Shown: positions 51,718 to 60,651, counted from the first letter of the stretch. The stretch is DNA of 64,000 bases from an uncultured Collinsella sp. (GCA_902470765.1 CABRHW010000005.1:1-64000); one strand, 5' to 3'. Made by a program: numbers and translations. Notes: a model not told the origin generated them from the sequence alone.

Positions 51718-53940
51718 TTAGAGATGCAGCACGCGGTCGCGGATCTCCTCGGTTCGGCCCTGGTTCCAGAACTGGGTACCGATGTAGCCGCACGTACGAC
51801 GGGCGACGTTCATCTTCTCCTGATCGCGGTTGCCGCAGTTGGGGCACTCCCACACCAGCTTGCCGTCATCCTCGACAATCTTGATCTCGCCGTCGTAACC
51901 GCACACCTGGCAATAATCGCTCTTGGTGTTGAGCTCGGCGTACATGATGTTGTCGTAGATGTACTGCATCACGCGGATGACAGCCTTGAGGTTGTCCTGC
52001 ATGTTGGGAACCTCGACGTAGGAGATGGCACCGCCCGGCGAAAGCTGCTGGAACATACCCTCGAACTTGAGCTTGTCGAATGCGTCGATCTCCTCGGACA
52101 CGTGGACGTGGTAGCTGTTGGTGATGTAGCCCTTGTCCGTCACGCCCGGGATGATGCCAAAACGACGCTGCAGGCACTTGGCGAACTTGTAGGTCGTCGA
52201 CTCAAGCGGGGTACCGTACAGCGAGAAGTCAATATCGCTTTCGGCCTTCCACTCCGCGCACTTGTCGTTCATGCGCTGCATGACGGCCATGGCAAAGGGC
52301 GTGCCCTCCTTCTCGGTGTGGCTGTGGCCCGTCATGTACTTGACGCACTCATACAGGCCGGCATAACCCAGACTAATGGTGGAGTAACCGCCCACGAGCA
52401 GCTTGTCGATCGTCTCGCCCTTCTTCAGGCGGGCGAGGGCACCGTACTGCCAAAGAATCGGTGCGGCATCCGAAAGCGTACCCATCAGACGCTCATGACG
52501 GCACAGCAGGGCGCGGTGGCACAGCTCAAGGCGCTCGTCGAAGATCTTCCAGAACTTATCCATGTCCTGATGCGAGCTCAGCGCGACATCGGGCAGGTTG
52601 ATGGTCACAACGCCCTGGTTAAAGCGACCGTAGTACTTGGGCTTGTTCGGGTCATAGTTCAGCGCGTTGGCCACGTTGTTAAATCCGTTACCGGAGCGGT
52701 CGGGCGTCAGGAAGCTGCGGCAACCCATGCAGGTATAGCAGTCGCCGTTGCCCGCGGTCTCGCCCTTCGACAGCTTGAGCTCGCGCATCTTCTTCTCGGA
52801 GATGTAGTCGGGCACCATGCGCTTGGCGGTGCACTTAGCAGCCAGCTGGGTCAGGTAGAAGTACGGGGAATTCTCGTGAACGTTATCGTCCTCGAGTACA
52901 TAGATGAGCTTGGGGAATGCCGGGGTAATCCACACGCCGGCCTCGTTCTTAACGCCCTCGTAGCGCTGGCGAAGCGTCTCCTCCACGATCATGGCAAGGT
53001 CGTGCTTCTCCTGAGGCGTACGGGCCTCATTGAGATACATAAAGACCGTCACGAACGGCGCCTGGCCGTTGGTGGTCATAAGGGTCACGACCTGATACTG
53101 AATCGTCTGAACGCCGCGACGGATCTCGTCACGCAGGCGGTCCTCAACAACCTCGCGGACCTTTTCGGGAGATGCGGAAACGCCGAGCTCCTCGAGCTCG
53201 CGGGCGACCTCGCCGCGAATCTTTTGACGGCTCACCTCGACGAACGGGGCAAGATGGGTCAGCGAAATCGACTGGCCACCGTACTGGGAGGAAGCAACCT
53301 GGGCGATGATCTGCGTCGCGATGTTGCAGGCGGTCGAGAAGCTGTGCGGCTTCTCAATCAGCGTACCCGAGATAACAGTGCCGTTCTGGAGCATGTCCTC
53401 CAGGTTCACCAGATCGCAGTTGTGCATGTGCTGGGCAAAGTAATCCGAATCGTGGAAATGGATCAGGCCCTCATTATGGGCATCCACGATCTCTTGGGGC
53501 AGCAGCACACGCTGAGTCAGGTCCTTGGAGATCTCGCCGGCCATGTAGTCACGCTGAACGGAATTGACGGTCGGGTTCTTGTTGGAGTTCTCCTGCTTGA
53601 CCTCTTCGTTGTTGCACTCGATCAGCGACAGGATCTTGTCATCGGTCGTGTTCTTCTGGCGCTTCAGGCTCTGAACATAGCGATAGATGATGTAGTGGCG
53701 GGCAACCTCGTAGCAGTCGAGACGCATGATCTCGTCCTCGACCAAATCCTGAATCTCCTCGACCGAAACAGTGTGGCCCGCGTTCTCGCATGCCTCGGCG
53801 ACGTTTTGCGCCGCGTAAACCACCTGGCGGTCGGTAAGACGAGAGCTCTCCTCGACCTCCAAGTTTGCGGCACGGATGGCATTGACGATCTTATCGATGT
53901 CAAAGACAACCTCGGTGCCGCTGCGCTTGATGATCTTCAT
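51718..53940 (-). CDS. nrdD: anaerobic ribonucleoside-triphosphate reductase
   Basis: A 740-residue class III enzyme. Residues 1-90 are an ATP-cone (KIIKRSGTEVVFDIDKIVNA, RLTDRQVV), the body has the NCDLVNLEDMLQNG and GDCYTCMGCRSFL segments, the zinc site CQVCGYDG...CPNCG lies near residue 690, and RRTCGYIGTQFWNQGR holds the glycyl radical Gly. It reduces NTPs to dNTPs without oxygen using formate as reductant. GGGG lies 8 nt upstream of the ATG. NrdR-type boxes overlap its promoter 230 bp upstream. Confidence 0.96.
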   Translation of the reverse strand: MKIIKRSGTEVVFDIDKIVNAIRAANLEVEESSRLTDRQVVYAAQNVAEACENAGHTVSVEEIQDLVEDEIMRLDCYEVARHYIIYRYVQSLKRQKNTTDDKILSLIECNNEEVKQENSNKNPTVNSVQRDYMAGEISKDLTQRVLLPQEIVDAHNEGLIHFHDSDYFAQHMHNCDLVNLEDMLQNGTVISGTLIEKPHSFSTACNIATQIIAQVASSQYGGQSISLTHLAPFVEVSRQKIRGEVARELEELGVSASPEKVREVVEDRLRDEIRRGVQTIQYQVVTLMTTNGQAPFVTVFMYLNEARTPQEKHDLAMIVEETLRQRYEGVKNEAGVWITPAFPKLIYVLEDDNVHENSPYFYLTQLAAKCTAKRMVPDYISEKKMRELKLSKGETAGNGDCYTCMGCRSFLTPDRSGNGFNNVANALNYDPNKPKYYGRFNQGVVTINLPDVALSSHQDMDKFWKIFDERLELCHRALLCRHERLMGTLSDAAPILWQYGALARLKKGETIDKLLVGGYSTISLGYAGLYECVKYMTGHSHTEKEGTPFAMAVMQRMNDKCAEWKAESDIDFSLYGTPLESTTYKFAKCLQRRFGIIPGVTDKGYITNSYHVHVSEEIDAFDKLKFEGMFQQLSPGGAISYVEVPNMQDNLKAVIRVMQYIYDNIMYAELNTKSDYCQVCGYDGEIKIVEDDGKLVWECPNCGNRDQEKMNVARRTCGYIGTQFWNQGRTEEIRDRVLHL

Positions 53941-54163
53941 CCTCTTGCCCCTTTCGCATCGTAGCCTCATCGCGCTTCAGAGCCAAACGATACCCGGCAG
54001 GGCTTGCCCCTGTCTTGCGGCGCCGTCGCGCAATCTGTGTTCTCGATAAACCATAGGCCCTCATGCGGACAATCCTCGCAGCCAATCAAGGGGCTCAAAG
54101 ATCTATCCAAATGGGGCGAATAAGGTTCTCGTTCTCTGTCCGTCATCTATCATACGACAAAGA

Positions 54164-54213
54164 GGCATCTATATCCTGTATTCTTTTTTTAGGTCAAACA
54201 CAACATATAGTGT
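54164..54213 (-). promoter_or_regulatory. nrdD promoter with NrdR boxes
   Basis: Leftward TTGACC (54192-54197), 18-nt spacer, TATAGA (54168-54173). ACACAACATATAGTGT (54198-54213) matches the NrdR consensus in 15 of 16 positions just upstream of the -35; a degenerate second box (54164-54179) covers the -10. Spacing 34 bp. Confidence 0.75.
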
Positions 54214-54530
54214 TTCAGCAGGTCAAAGCAATTAGTCATTTTGCAGACGCATTAATTATGAGGGGTTCTTGGCAAGTCGGTAAAACGTTACCAACACGGC
54301 TACCTGCATGGCAGTTATAAAACCCCCTTAGTCAAGCCGCTGACAAATCCTACCAAAACCAAGCCACTCACGCCAAAAGAATCCAAAAGATTATGCTTGA
54401 CCAACATGTTGCGGTCACGATCGGCCAGGACGTGCGCAATCTGCCGGCACCCCTACGGGATGCGAAGGCTATCGCATACAGACTTTGGATCAGTATTTGG
54501 TGGTTATTTGGCGGCGTACTTGGCGACATA
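54214..54530. other. AT-rich intergenic stretch between nrdD promoter and tRNA-Val
   Basis: About 320 bp without a supported gene. Short open frames exist on both strands (a 53-codon one rightward from 54393), but none has a ribosome site or recognisable product. It lies beyond the 3' end of a tRNA, where integrative elements insert; no repeat of the tRNA end was seen. Confidence 0.4.
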
Positions 54531-54564
54531 AAACAAAACAGCCCAGAGACATAGCCTCTGAGCT
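54531..54564 (-). terminator. terminator of the tRNA-Gly/Val unit
   Basis: Leftward AGCTCAGAG-GCTATGT-CTCTGGGCT followed by GTTTTGTTTT, 10 bp past the tRNA-Val end. Confidence 0.8.
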
Positions 54565-54573
54565 GCGAACATT

Positions 54574-54648
54574 TGGTGGGCGTTAGAAGATTTGAACTTC
54601 TGACCTCTTCCGTGTCAGGGAAGCGCTCTCCCCCTGAGCTAAACGCCC
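54574..54648 (-). tRNA. tRNA-Val (GAC)
   Basis: Begins GGGCGTTTAGCTCAGGGGGA, anticodon loop CTGACAC gives GAC, T-arm GTTCAAATC, acceptor CGCCC and an encoded CCA. 75 nt. Confidence 0.95.
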
Positions 54649-54651
54649 AAA

Positions 54652-54727
54652 TGGAGCGGACAACGGGGCTCGAACCCGCGACCCCAACCTTGGCAAGGTT
54701 GTGCTCTACCAACTGAGCCATGTCCGC
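54652..54727 (-). tRNA. tRNA-Gly (GCC), copy 1
   Basis: Begins GCGGACATGGCTCAGTTGGT; the loop TTGCCAA gives anticodon GCC; T-loop GTTCGAGCC; encoded CCA. 76 nt. Identical to the copies at 56781 and 57007. Cotranscribed with tRNA-Val. Confidence 0.96.
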
Positions 54728-54739
54728 TTACGAGGATTA

Positions 54740-54790
54740 ATCTTACGTGATACCCGCATCCTATGCAAGAACTTTTTTTGAAAAGTTTTG
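54740..54790 (-). promoter_or_regulatory. tRNA promoter with AT palindrome (unit 1)
   Basis: Leftward TTGCAT (54763-54768), 17-nt spacer, TAAGAT (54740-54745), with a GAAAA/TTTTTTT-rich inverted block directly upstream (54769-54790) shared with the two other tRNA promoters. Confidence 0.75.
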
Positions 54791-54868
54791 CGACGCCCTC
54801 GCGAACCTCGCAAAGACATCAGCCACCACGGAAGGCGCAGGCAAACGCAAACTCGCCGCAAGAGGCCC

Positions 54869-56602
54869 CTACATCTCACCGAGCATAATCCAGGCAGAGC
54901 TGTCCTGCGCGAGCCTGCCGTCTGCAAGCGGTGATGAGGTGAGCAGGACCCTGCCCGCCGGCAGCTCCACGGGTGCTGCACCGAAGTTCGTCACACACGC
55001 CCAGCCATTGTCGCGGCGATAGGCGATGACGCCGCCCTCAGCGCCCTCGGCGCCATCCGCAAGGCCGGTGCGCCCGTCAAGATCGAGCCACACAAGATCG
55101 TTGGCGCACCCGCGCAGCTTGCGCCGCAGCCAGAGAGCGTCACGATAAAGCGCAAGCATCGATGTCGGATCCGCTTCTTCCCTATCGGCGGCGTAATCGG
55201 AAAACCATGCAGGCTGCGGCAGATGGGGCGCCGCATCGGCGTCCGCCGGTGAAAACCCAAACGATCCGCCATGCGCGGGATCGTCCGCCGCCACCCACGG
55301 CAGGGGCACACGACAGCCGTCGCGCCCCTTCTCACGCTTCGGTCCGTGCGTATTGGTCGCAGTAGGGTCTTCGAGTGCAGCCCACGGGATATCAGCCACC
55401 TCAAAAAGGCCGAGCTCCTCACCCTGATACACGTATGCCGAACCCGGAAGCGCCAGCTCAAGCAAAAGGGCCGCCCGCGCGCGGCGCTCGCCGAGTTCAC
55501 GGTCCTCGTCATAAGACGACCCGTCGCGTAAAAGCCAGTCGAGCGCAATCTGGTGGTAGCGCGTCGCCTTGATTTGCGGCAGGGCATAGCGTGTCGCCAC
55601 GCGCGGCACGTCGTGGTTGGAGAGTACCCAGGTCGAGGCGGAATCGGATTCGACGGCTGCCTTCAAGCCCTCCTCGATTGCAGCGTGCATGTCATCATAG
55701 GCCCAAGTGGCCTTGGCAAACTCAAAGTTAAATGTCTGACCAAGCTCGCTGGGGCGCGCGTAGAGATACTGGCGCTCGGGCAGCACCCATGCCTCAGCAA
55801 CGGCGCTGCGCGGCGGATTATAGCGGTCGAACACGCGGCGCCACTCGCGATAGATCTCGTGGACCTCGTTGCGGTCCCACAGCGGATGGGTGCCGTCGTC
55901 AACCATGTCATCGCCCTCGGCGAGATGCCACCGGTCGAGGTCATCGCGGTCGAGATCCTTGGCGAGACCTTGCGCCACATCAATGCGAAAGCCATCGACG
56001 CCTCGATCGCTCCAAAACGCCAGGACGTCGCAAAAGAGCGCATGAACCTCGGGACATGACCAGTCAAAGTCCGGCTGCTCGGGCGTAAACATGTGCAGAT
56101 ACCACTGACCGTCCGCAACACGCGTCCAGGCGGGGCCGCCAAAGTTGGCATTCCAATTGGTGGGAGGCAGCTCACCGTGCTCGCCGCGACCATCGCGGAA
56201 GATATAACGGGCGCGCTCGGGCGATCCGGGGCCGGCGGCAAGAGCGGCTTTGAACCAGGGGTGCTGGTTGGATGAATGATTAGGCACGATGTCGACGATA
56301 ACCTTGATGCCGCGCGCGTGAGCCGCAGCGATCATGTCATCGAAGTCGTCAAGCGAGCCGAGACGTGGGTCGACATCGCAGTAGTCCGCCACATCATAGC
56401 CACCATCGACAAGAGGCGATGGGTAAAACGGGCTCAGCCAGATGGCCTCGATACCCAGTCGCTCAAGATAGTCCATCTGCTGGGTAATGCCCGCGATATC
56501 GCCCAGACCCGAACCAGTCGAGTCCTTAAACGAGCGCGGGTAGATCTGATAGATCGCGGCATCGGACATCCATGAGCGCGAAGAAGACTTTTCCGTAGCC
56601 AT
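54869..56602 (-). CDS. GH13 alpha-glucosidase (oligo-1,6-glucosidase type)
   Basis: A 577-residue cytoplasmic glycoside hydrolase. AIYQIYPRSFKDSTGSGLGD, DIVPNHSSNQHPWF, GFRIDVAQGLAKD (nucleophile Asp), AVAEAWVLPE (acid/base Glu) and WVLSNHDVPR (stabilising Asp) are the conserved regions; a C-terminal beta domain ends the protein. It splits alpha-glucosides from the non-reducing end, probably imported maltose/isomaltose-type sugars. The ATG is 10 nt after GGGAG. The open frame continues upstream through two tRNA genes only by chance. Confidence 0.92.
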   Translation of the reverse strand: MATEKSSSRSWMSDAAIYQIYPRSFKDSTGSGLGDIAGITQQMDYLERLGIEAIWLSPFYPSPLVDGGYDVADYCDVDPRLGSLDDFDDMIAAAHARGIKVIVDIVPNHSSNQHPWFKAALAAGPGSPERARYIFRDGRGEHGELPPTNWNANFGGPAWTRVADGQWYLHMFTPEQPDFDWSCPEVHALFCDVLAFWSDRGVDGFRIDVAQGLAKDLDRDDLDRWHLAEGDDMVDDGTHPLWDRNEVHEIYREWRRVFDRYNPPRSAVAEAWVLPERQYLYARPSELGQTFNFEFAKATWAYDDMHAAIEEGLKAAVESDSASTWVLSNHDVPRVATRYALPQIKATRYHQIALDWLLRDGSSYDEDRELGERRARAALLLELALPGSAYVYQGEELGLFEVADIPWAALEDPTATNTHGPKREKGRDGCRVPLPWVAADDPAHGGSFGFSPADADAAPHLPQPAWFSDYAADREEADPTSMLALYRDALWLRRKLRGCANDLVWLDLDGRTGLADGAEGAEGGVIAYRRDNGWACVTNFGAAPVELPAGRVLLTSSPLADGRLAQDSSAWIMLGEM

Positions 56603-56742
56603 GGGGCGTATCTCCCTTGCAACGAGGTTATGTGAGATGTCCACGATGATACGCCCAAAGCGGACATTCGCGGCAAACAACGCCACAGCCACGACCCAGG
56701 AAGCTCGCTCCCTCTCGGGTTCGAGCCCAGTCGATGGATACG

Positions 56743-56772
56743 AAAAAGCCCGGCTACCGTAGTAGTCGGGCT
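56743..56772 (-). terminator. terminator of the tRNA-Gly/Cys/Gly unit
   Basis: Leftward AGCCCG and CGGGCT around a 14-nt loop, followed by TTTTT, 9 bp past the last tRNA. Confidence 0.8.
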
Positions 56773-56780
56773 GCTGCGTT

Positions 56781-56856
56781 TGGAGCGGACAACGGGGCTC
56801 GAACCCGCGACCCCAACCTTGGCAAGGTTGTGCTCTACCAACTGAGCCATGTCCGC
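56781..56856 (-). tRNA. tRNA-Gly (GCC), copy 2
   Basis: Identical in sequence to the other two tRNA-Gly genes, anticodon GCC, encoded CCA, 76 nt. Last gene of its unit. Confidence 0.96.
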
Positions 56857-56898
56857 ATATGTAAAACAAAACGGGCGCCGGAGCGCCCGGATGTTGCC

Positions 56899-56972
56899 TG
56901 GAGGCGAAGCCCGGATTCGAACCGGGGGTAAAGGCTTTGCAGGCCTCTGCCTTACCACTTGGCCACTTCGCC
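56899..56972 (-). tRNA. tRNA-Cys (GCA)
   Basis: Begins GGCGAAGTGGCCAAGTGGTA; the loop CTGCAAA gives anticodon GCA; T-arm GGTTCGAATCC; encoded CCA. 74 nt. It lies between two identical tRNA-Gly genes. Confidence 0.96.
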
Positions 56973-57006
56973 GAAAAAGGACCGCCAAAACGGTCCGGAA
57001 ATGCAA

Positions 57007-57082
57007 TGGAGCGGACAACGGGGCTCGAACCCGCGACCCCAACCTTGGCAAGGTTGTGCTCTACCAACTGAGCCATGTCCGC
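57007..57082 (-). tRNA. tRNA-Gly (GCC), copy 3
   Basis: Identical to the other tRNA-Gly genes; first gene of the Gly-Cys-Gly unit, directly after the promoter. Confidence 0.96.
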
Positions 57083-57094
57083 TTGCGGGTTATT

Positions 57095-57145
57095 AATTTA
57101 CGCGAGTTGTCCAAAAGACGCAAGTACTTTTTTCAAAAAACTTGT
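57095..57145 (-). promoter_or_regulatory. tRNA promoter with AT palindrome (unit 2)
   Basis: Leftward TTGCGT (57118-57123), 17-nt spacer, TAAATT (57095-57100). Directly upstream (57124-57145) is the TTTTTTC/AAAAAA block shared with the other tRNA promoters. Confidence 0.78.
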
Positions 57146-57187
57146 CTGCCGCATGTTCTTAGTAGCCAAACGCGCTAAAGCGATTGG

Positions 57188-57934
57188 CTAGGCACACGAT
57201 TCCAGCGCTCCGCTAAACAGCTTCACCATCTGCACGCGCGTGCCGGCGCCGTCCGTACGACGAGCAACCTCCACGTTATCGACGAGCATACGCATAAGCT
57301 TGATACCACGGCCGCGTTCCTCAGATGCGACCGGCTCGCTCGTTTCATCGATAGAATAGCCGGCACCTCGATCAAGCACCTCAACCACAACGCGATCGCC
57401 ATAGGCTTGAACCGTCAGGACGCACCCGATACCGCCCGCATGGTCATAGGCATTACCCAGCGCCTCCCCCGACGCCAATGCGACATCGTAGCGCTCGTCA
57501 CGGCGCAACGGAAGCGATTCAAGGAGTTCGGCGATGCGATGTCGGTAGTATGGAAGATTCTCGATACCCTGACGGACCTCGACGCTCTTACTCCAGCGAG
57601 GCAGCTCCCCCACCGGAATAGCGGGAATAGACTCCCGTGCCGGCCCCGCGACATGAAGGATATCGACAAGACGAGCAATCTCCAAAAAGCGAACAACTTC
57701 ACCTGATGCATTGACGAGCGAAAGCAAGCCTTCTCGCCTCATGAGCTCACGAGCGCGCGTAAGCAGGAATGCCAAGCCCGTCGAATCGATAAAGCTGACA
57801 GCCTGACAGTTGATGACGACACGACGCACGCCGCGGCCAATCAAAGCATCCAACCGCCGACGCAGCGCAGGCACCGTGGCGATGTCGATATCGCCTGGTG
57901 GCGTCAAAACCGCTATGTCATTCCACTCATTCAT
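57188..57934 (-). CDS. fused STAS (SpoIIAA-like) and HATPase (SpoIIAB-like) protein
   Basis: A 248-residue fusion. Residues 1-100 form a STAS domain, with VINCQAVSFIDSTGLAFLLT holding the Ser that is phosphorylated in anti-anti-sigma factors. Residues 130-248 form a GHKL ATPase: LASGEALGNAYDHAGGIG (N-box), VEVLDRGAGYSIDE (G1), GRGIKLMRMLVD (G2). Normally these two partners are separate proteins that bind or phosphorylate each other. It lies 78 bp after a SpoIIE-type phosphatase gene, which would reset the Ser. The start is uncertain: no clear ribosome site is seen, and a TTG six codons upstream is possible. Confidence 0.88.
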   Translation of the reverse strand: MNEWNDIAVLTPPGDIDIATVPALRRRLDALIGRGVRRVVINCQAVSFIDSTGLAFLLTRARELMRREGLLSLVNASGEVVRFLEIARLVDILHVAGPARESIPAIPVGELPRWSKSVEVRQGIENLPYYRHRIAELLESLPLRRDERYDVALASGEALGNAYDHAGGIGCVLTVQAYGDRVVVEVLDRGAGYSIDETSEPVASEERGRGIKLMRMLVDNVEVARRTDGAGTRVQMVKLFSGALESCA

Positions 57935-58012
57935 ACGACCATGGTTCCCCAAAAAAGCCCACTCGATGCATTCGTTTCCCCAACCGTACGGATTCAGCCC
58001 GCCCAGCGTCGT

Positions 58013-60358
58013 CTATGAACGACCCCGTAAAAACTCAAGGGACACCAATGCAATGTCATCGTCCAGCGCCGATTCGGTAAATCGGTCAAGCTCGCCCAAG
58101 ACCTTGCCGCAAATGCCCGACACGCCCTCCCCCGAAACAGAAAGCAGAAGGTCGCGCAAGCGCTGCTCGCCAAAGAACGCTCCGGTACGGTCGCGGGCCT
58201 CAATCGTTCCATCCGTATACATGAAGAGCATGTCGCCAGGAGCGAACGTAAACACGCCTGTCTCGTACACCATGCTCTCAAAGGCACCGATTACGCCCGA
58301 TTGGCATCCAAGCAGCTCGACCTCTCCCCCACGAGTCTCGCCGCCACCCAGCGGCATCGACTCTGGCCTGATGACCATGGTCGGAGGATGGCCCGCCGAA
58401 CAATACGTTGCGCGTCCGGCTTTAAGGTCAATCTTGGCGATAAAGGCTGTCACGAACGTCTCGACCTTCGAAAAGCCCATGAGCATGCTATTGAGCGAGC
58501 GTGCCATGCGGGCCGGTCCAGCGCCCTCCCAGGCATATGCCGTCAGGGCCGTCTTGACGAGCGCGGACATCGATGCGGCCTCAATGCCTTTGCCAGACAC
58601 ATCACCCAGAATCATGACGGCGCAATCGTCGGGAAGACGGATGAGCGTATAGAAATCGCCGCCGACCAACGCCGAGTTCGTGGCCGACAGGTACACCGAA
58701 TCGGTTGCGATACCCGGAACATCCCCCAGGGAATTTCTCATGCCGATCTGGAGCGTCTGAGCGATATGGCGCTCCTCGCGCTTTTGAGATTCGCCTTCGT
58801 AGATCAGTTCAAAGTCATGCGCCAAGTGCACCAAGTAGTCATATTCAAGGTCATCAATCGGCTCTTGGCTACCATCACGAAGCAGCAGCGCGCGCGTTGT
58901 CGGTCTCTTCGCAACAGAAGCAGGGACAATCGCGTCGTTACTGTGCTTGCCATCACCCTCAGAGCGCGGGCGCCCCGCCTCGATGCCGGAGTCGACGTAG
59001 AGACCTTGACAAGGCAGACCGTGTGCCCTAAGCCAGCCTCCCATAGGCATCGATTCGTCAACGCGAGTTATACGGACGTGTTTAAGGTCCTCGGCACTCG
59101 TGCCGCCCAAAACAGACGCCTCAAAGCCATCAGGGCCAGCCCCCAGACGTGCCGCTGGCGCCGTCGTGGAAAAGAAAAGCTTCTCGGGATCGTCCGGCAA
59201 AGCAACGCGACTGCCGCCTTCAAAATCTATGACGTAGGAATCCAGACTGGCGTCATACTCAACAGGGCAAAAATGGCAGTTGAGCATATTGCAGATCTCG
59301 GACGATACCGCCTGGGTAGCCGCGACGGAATCGTCTAGAAAGGTAAACAACTCATCACGTAAGACATTGAGCGAGCGGCCAAGCTCGGCCGTGCGACGAG
59401 AGCGAAGACTCGATGCCATGCCGACCAGTTGGATAGACAGGTAATCGCAAATGACCTCAAGTACATTAACGTCATAGGCGAGCGGTGCCTGGGGGCGTTT
59501 CCAACCAACTTCCAACACGCCAAGGATCTGCGTACCGTAAAAAACGGGAAGACAGATCTCGCTGCGGTACGGAGGCATATCCTGCATGCGCAACAGGTGC
59601 TTAGAACGATTATCCAGGTCCATGAACATACCGGAGGCGGCCCTATCGCCCTCAAGGTCCTGCTGAATCGACAAGCGACAGGCACGCGACTCGCGAAGAA
59701 CATACGTCGGAATGCCCGCGCCATACGGCAAAAACTCGGGCAGGTAGCTGTCGTGCAGCTCCTTGGAGACACCGCGAAGCTTAAAACCGCCGCTCTCAGA
59801 AAAATAGATAGCGGCACCCGAAGCATCGAGCGTTCCTACAAGTTGGTTTAAAACGGTATCAAGCAGACTGGGTAACTCATCGGAGCCCACAGTGCTCATA
59901 ATGACCGAGAGCGTGCCAGAGAGGCGCTTGTTCGCCACTCTAAGCTCCGATAACGCACGCTTGAGCTGACGGTCGTGCGAATACTGTTCTTCGATGCTAT
60001 GGAGCGCCACCAGGACACGTGGCGCGCGGCACCCAAAGATGCGTGGAGGCGTTACGGAGCCCGCACGAACCAAGACGGGGATAAAGGAGCCGTCACTCAG
60101 CTTGAGTATCAGTTCGTTCTCGGAGCCATCAGTTTCAAATGGCAGACGATGTTCCGTCGCACGTTCAAAAGCGGATGAGTACAGGACGTCTTTAACATCT
60201 CCACCGATGACGTCGGCGCGTTCCTCGCACATCAAACCAAGTAAGCGATTATTCACATGCAGAATGGTTCCGTCGAGCTCACAGATGATGACAGCATCGC
60301 TCGTGATCTCGACTAGTTGGGCAACGTCTGCCCACTCGTTGCGTTCAAGCGTTTCCAT
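58013..60358 (-). CDS. PAS-GAF-SpoIIE (PP2C) phosphatase
   Basis: A 781-residue sensor phosphatase without membrane spans. Residues 10-130 are a PAS domain (VEITSDAVIICELDGTILHV), residues 155-325 a GAF domain (SLLDTVLNQLVGTLDASGAA), a less clear middle region follows, and the last 240 residues are a PP2C/SpoIIE domain: SALVGGDFYTLIRL, VMILGDVSGKGIEAASMSAL, YCSAGHPPTMV, FMYTDGTIEARD and DDIALV with the metal Asp residues. It would dephosphorylate a STAS-domain partner, most likely the fused STAS-HATPase protein encoded next. GGTGGGG precedes the ATG. Confidence 0.93.
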   Translation of the reverse strand: METLERNEWADVAQLVEITSDAVIICELDGTILHVNNRLLGLMCEERADVIGGDVKDVLYSSAFERATEHRLPFETDGSENELILKLSDGSFIPVLVRAGSVTPPRIFGCRAPRVLVALHSIEEQYSHDRQLKRALSELRVANKRLSGTLSVIMSTVGSDELPSLLDTVLNQLVGTLDASGAAIYFSESGGFKLRGVSKELHDSYLPEFLPYGAGIPTYVLRESRACRLSIQQDLEGDRAASGMFMDLDNRSKHLLRMQDMPPYRSEICLPVFYGTQILGVLEVGWKRPQAPLAYDVNVLEVICDYLSIQLVGMASSLRSRRTAELGRSLNVLRDELFTFLDDSVAATQAVSSEICNMLNCHFCPVEYDASLDSYVIDFEGGSRVALPDDPEKLFFSTTAPAARLGAGPDGFEASVLGGTSAEDLKHVRITRVDESMPMGGWLRAHGLPCQGLYVDSGIEAGRPRSEGDGKHSNDAIVPASVAKRPTTRALLLRDGSQEPIDDLEYDYLVHLAHDFELIYEGESQKREERHIAQTLQIGMRNSLGDVPGIATDSVYLSATNSALVGGDFYTLIRLPDDCAVMILGDVSGKGIEAASMSALVKTALTAYAWEGAGPARMARSLNSMLMGFSKVETFVTAFIAKIDLKAGRATYCSAGHPPTMVIRPESMPLGGGETRGGEVELLGCQSGVIGAFESMVYETGVFTFAPGDMLFMYTDGTIEARDRTGAFFGEQRLRDLLLSVSGEGVSGICGKVLGELDRFTESALDDDIALVSLEFLRGRS

Positions 60359-60384
60359 CGTGGACCCCACCGTCTATCGGTAAC

Positions 60385-60407
60385 AAAAAAGCCTCCGAAG
60401 AGGCTTC
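60385..60407 (-). terminator. terminator of tRNA-Leu
   Basis: Leftward GAAGCCTC-TTCG-GAGGCTTTTTT, 11 bp past the tRNA end. Confidence 0.9.
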
Positions 60408-60417
60408 TCAAATGCGA

Positions 60418-60507
60418 TGGTGTCGGAGGCGGGACTTGAACCCGCATGACCAAAAAGCGGTCACTAGCACCTCAAGCTAGCGCGTCTGCCAATTCCGCCA
60501 CTCCGAC
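60418..60507 (-). tRNA. tRNA-Leu (GAG)
   Basis: A class II tRNA: GTCGGAGTGGCGGAATTGGC start, loop TTGAGGT (anticodon GAG), a long variable arm (TGACCGC/GGTCA stem), T-arm GGTTCAAGTCC, encoded CCA. 90 nt. Confidence 0.95.
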
Positions 60508-60564
60508 ATGCTATGTTGTTGATTCGCAGTTCGTTTTGTTGGACCCGCGCGTTCAACGAGGAAG

Positions 60565-60615
60565 ATAATAACCTATGATTCGAGAACTGTGCAAGCACTT
60601 TTTTCAAAAAAGTTT
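60565..60615 (-). promoter_or_regulatory. tRNA promoter with AT palindrome (unit 3)
   Basis: Leftward TTGCAC (60589-60594), 18-nt spacer, TATTAT (60565-60570). Upstream (60595-60615) is ACTTTTTT-C-AAAAAAGT, a perfect palindrome shared with the other tRNA promoters. Confidence 0.8.
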
Positions 60616-60651
60616 ACGAATTTGTAAATGCGCTGGTAGATCTATATGTTC

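Noticed and set aside
51724..53964. A 746-codon open frame antisense to nrdD
   Set aside because: It mirrors nrdD throughout, has no ribosome site or family motif, and such long antisense frames arise from the codon bias of high-GC genes.
54393..54554. A 53-codon frame rightward next to tRNA-Val
   Set aside because: No ribosome site, it runs through the tRNA unit's terminator, and no family resemblance.
56712..56735. CGGGTTCGAGCCC, resembling a tRNA T-arm
   Set aside because: No acceptor, D-arm or anticodon arm can be built around it on either strand.
56603..57076. N-terminal extension of the GH13 gene to 735 codons
   Set aside because: It would be translated through tRNA-Cys and tRNA-Gly genes and their terminator; the family start fits the ATG at 56602.
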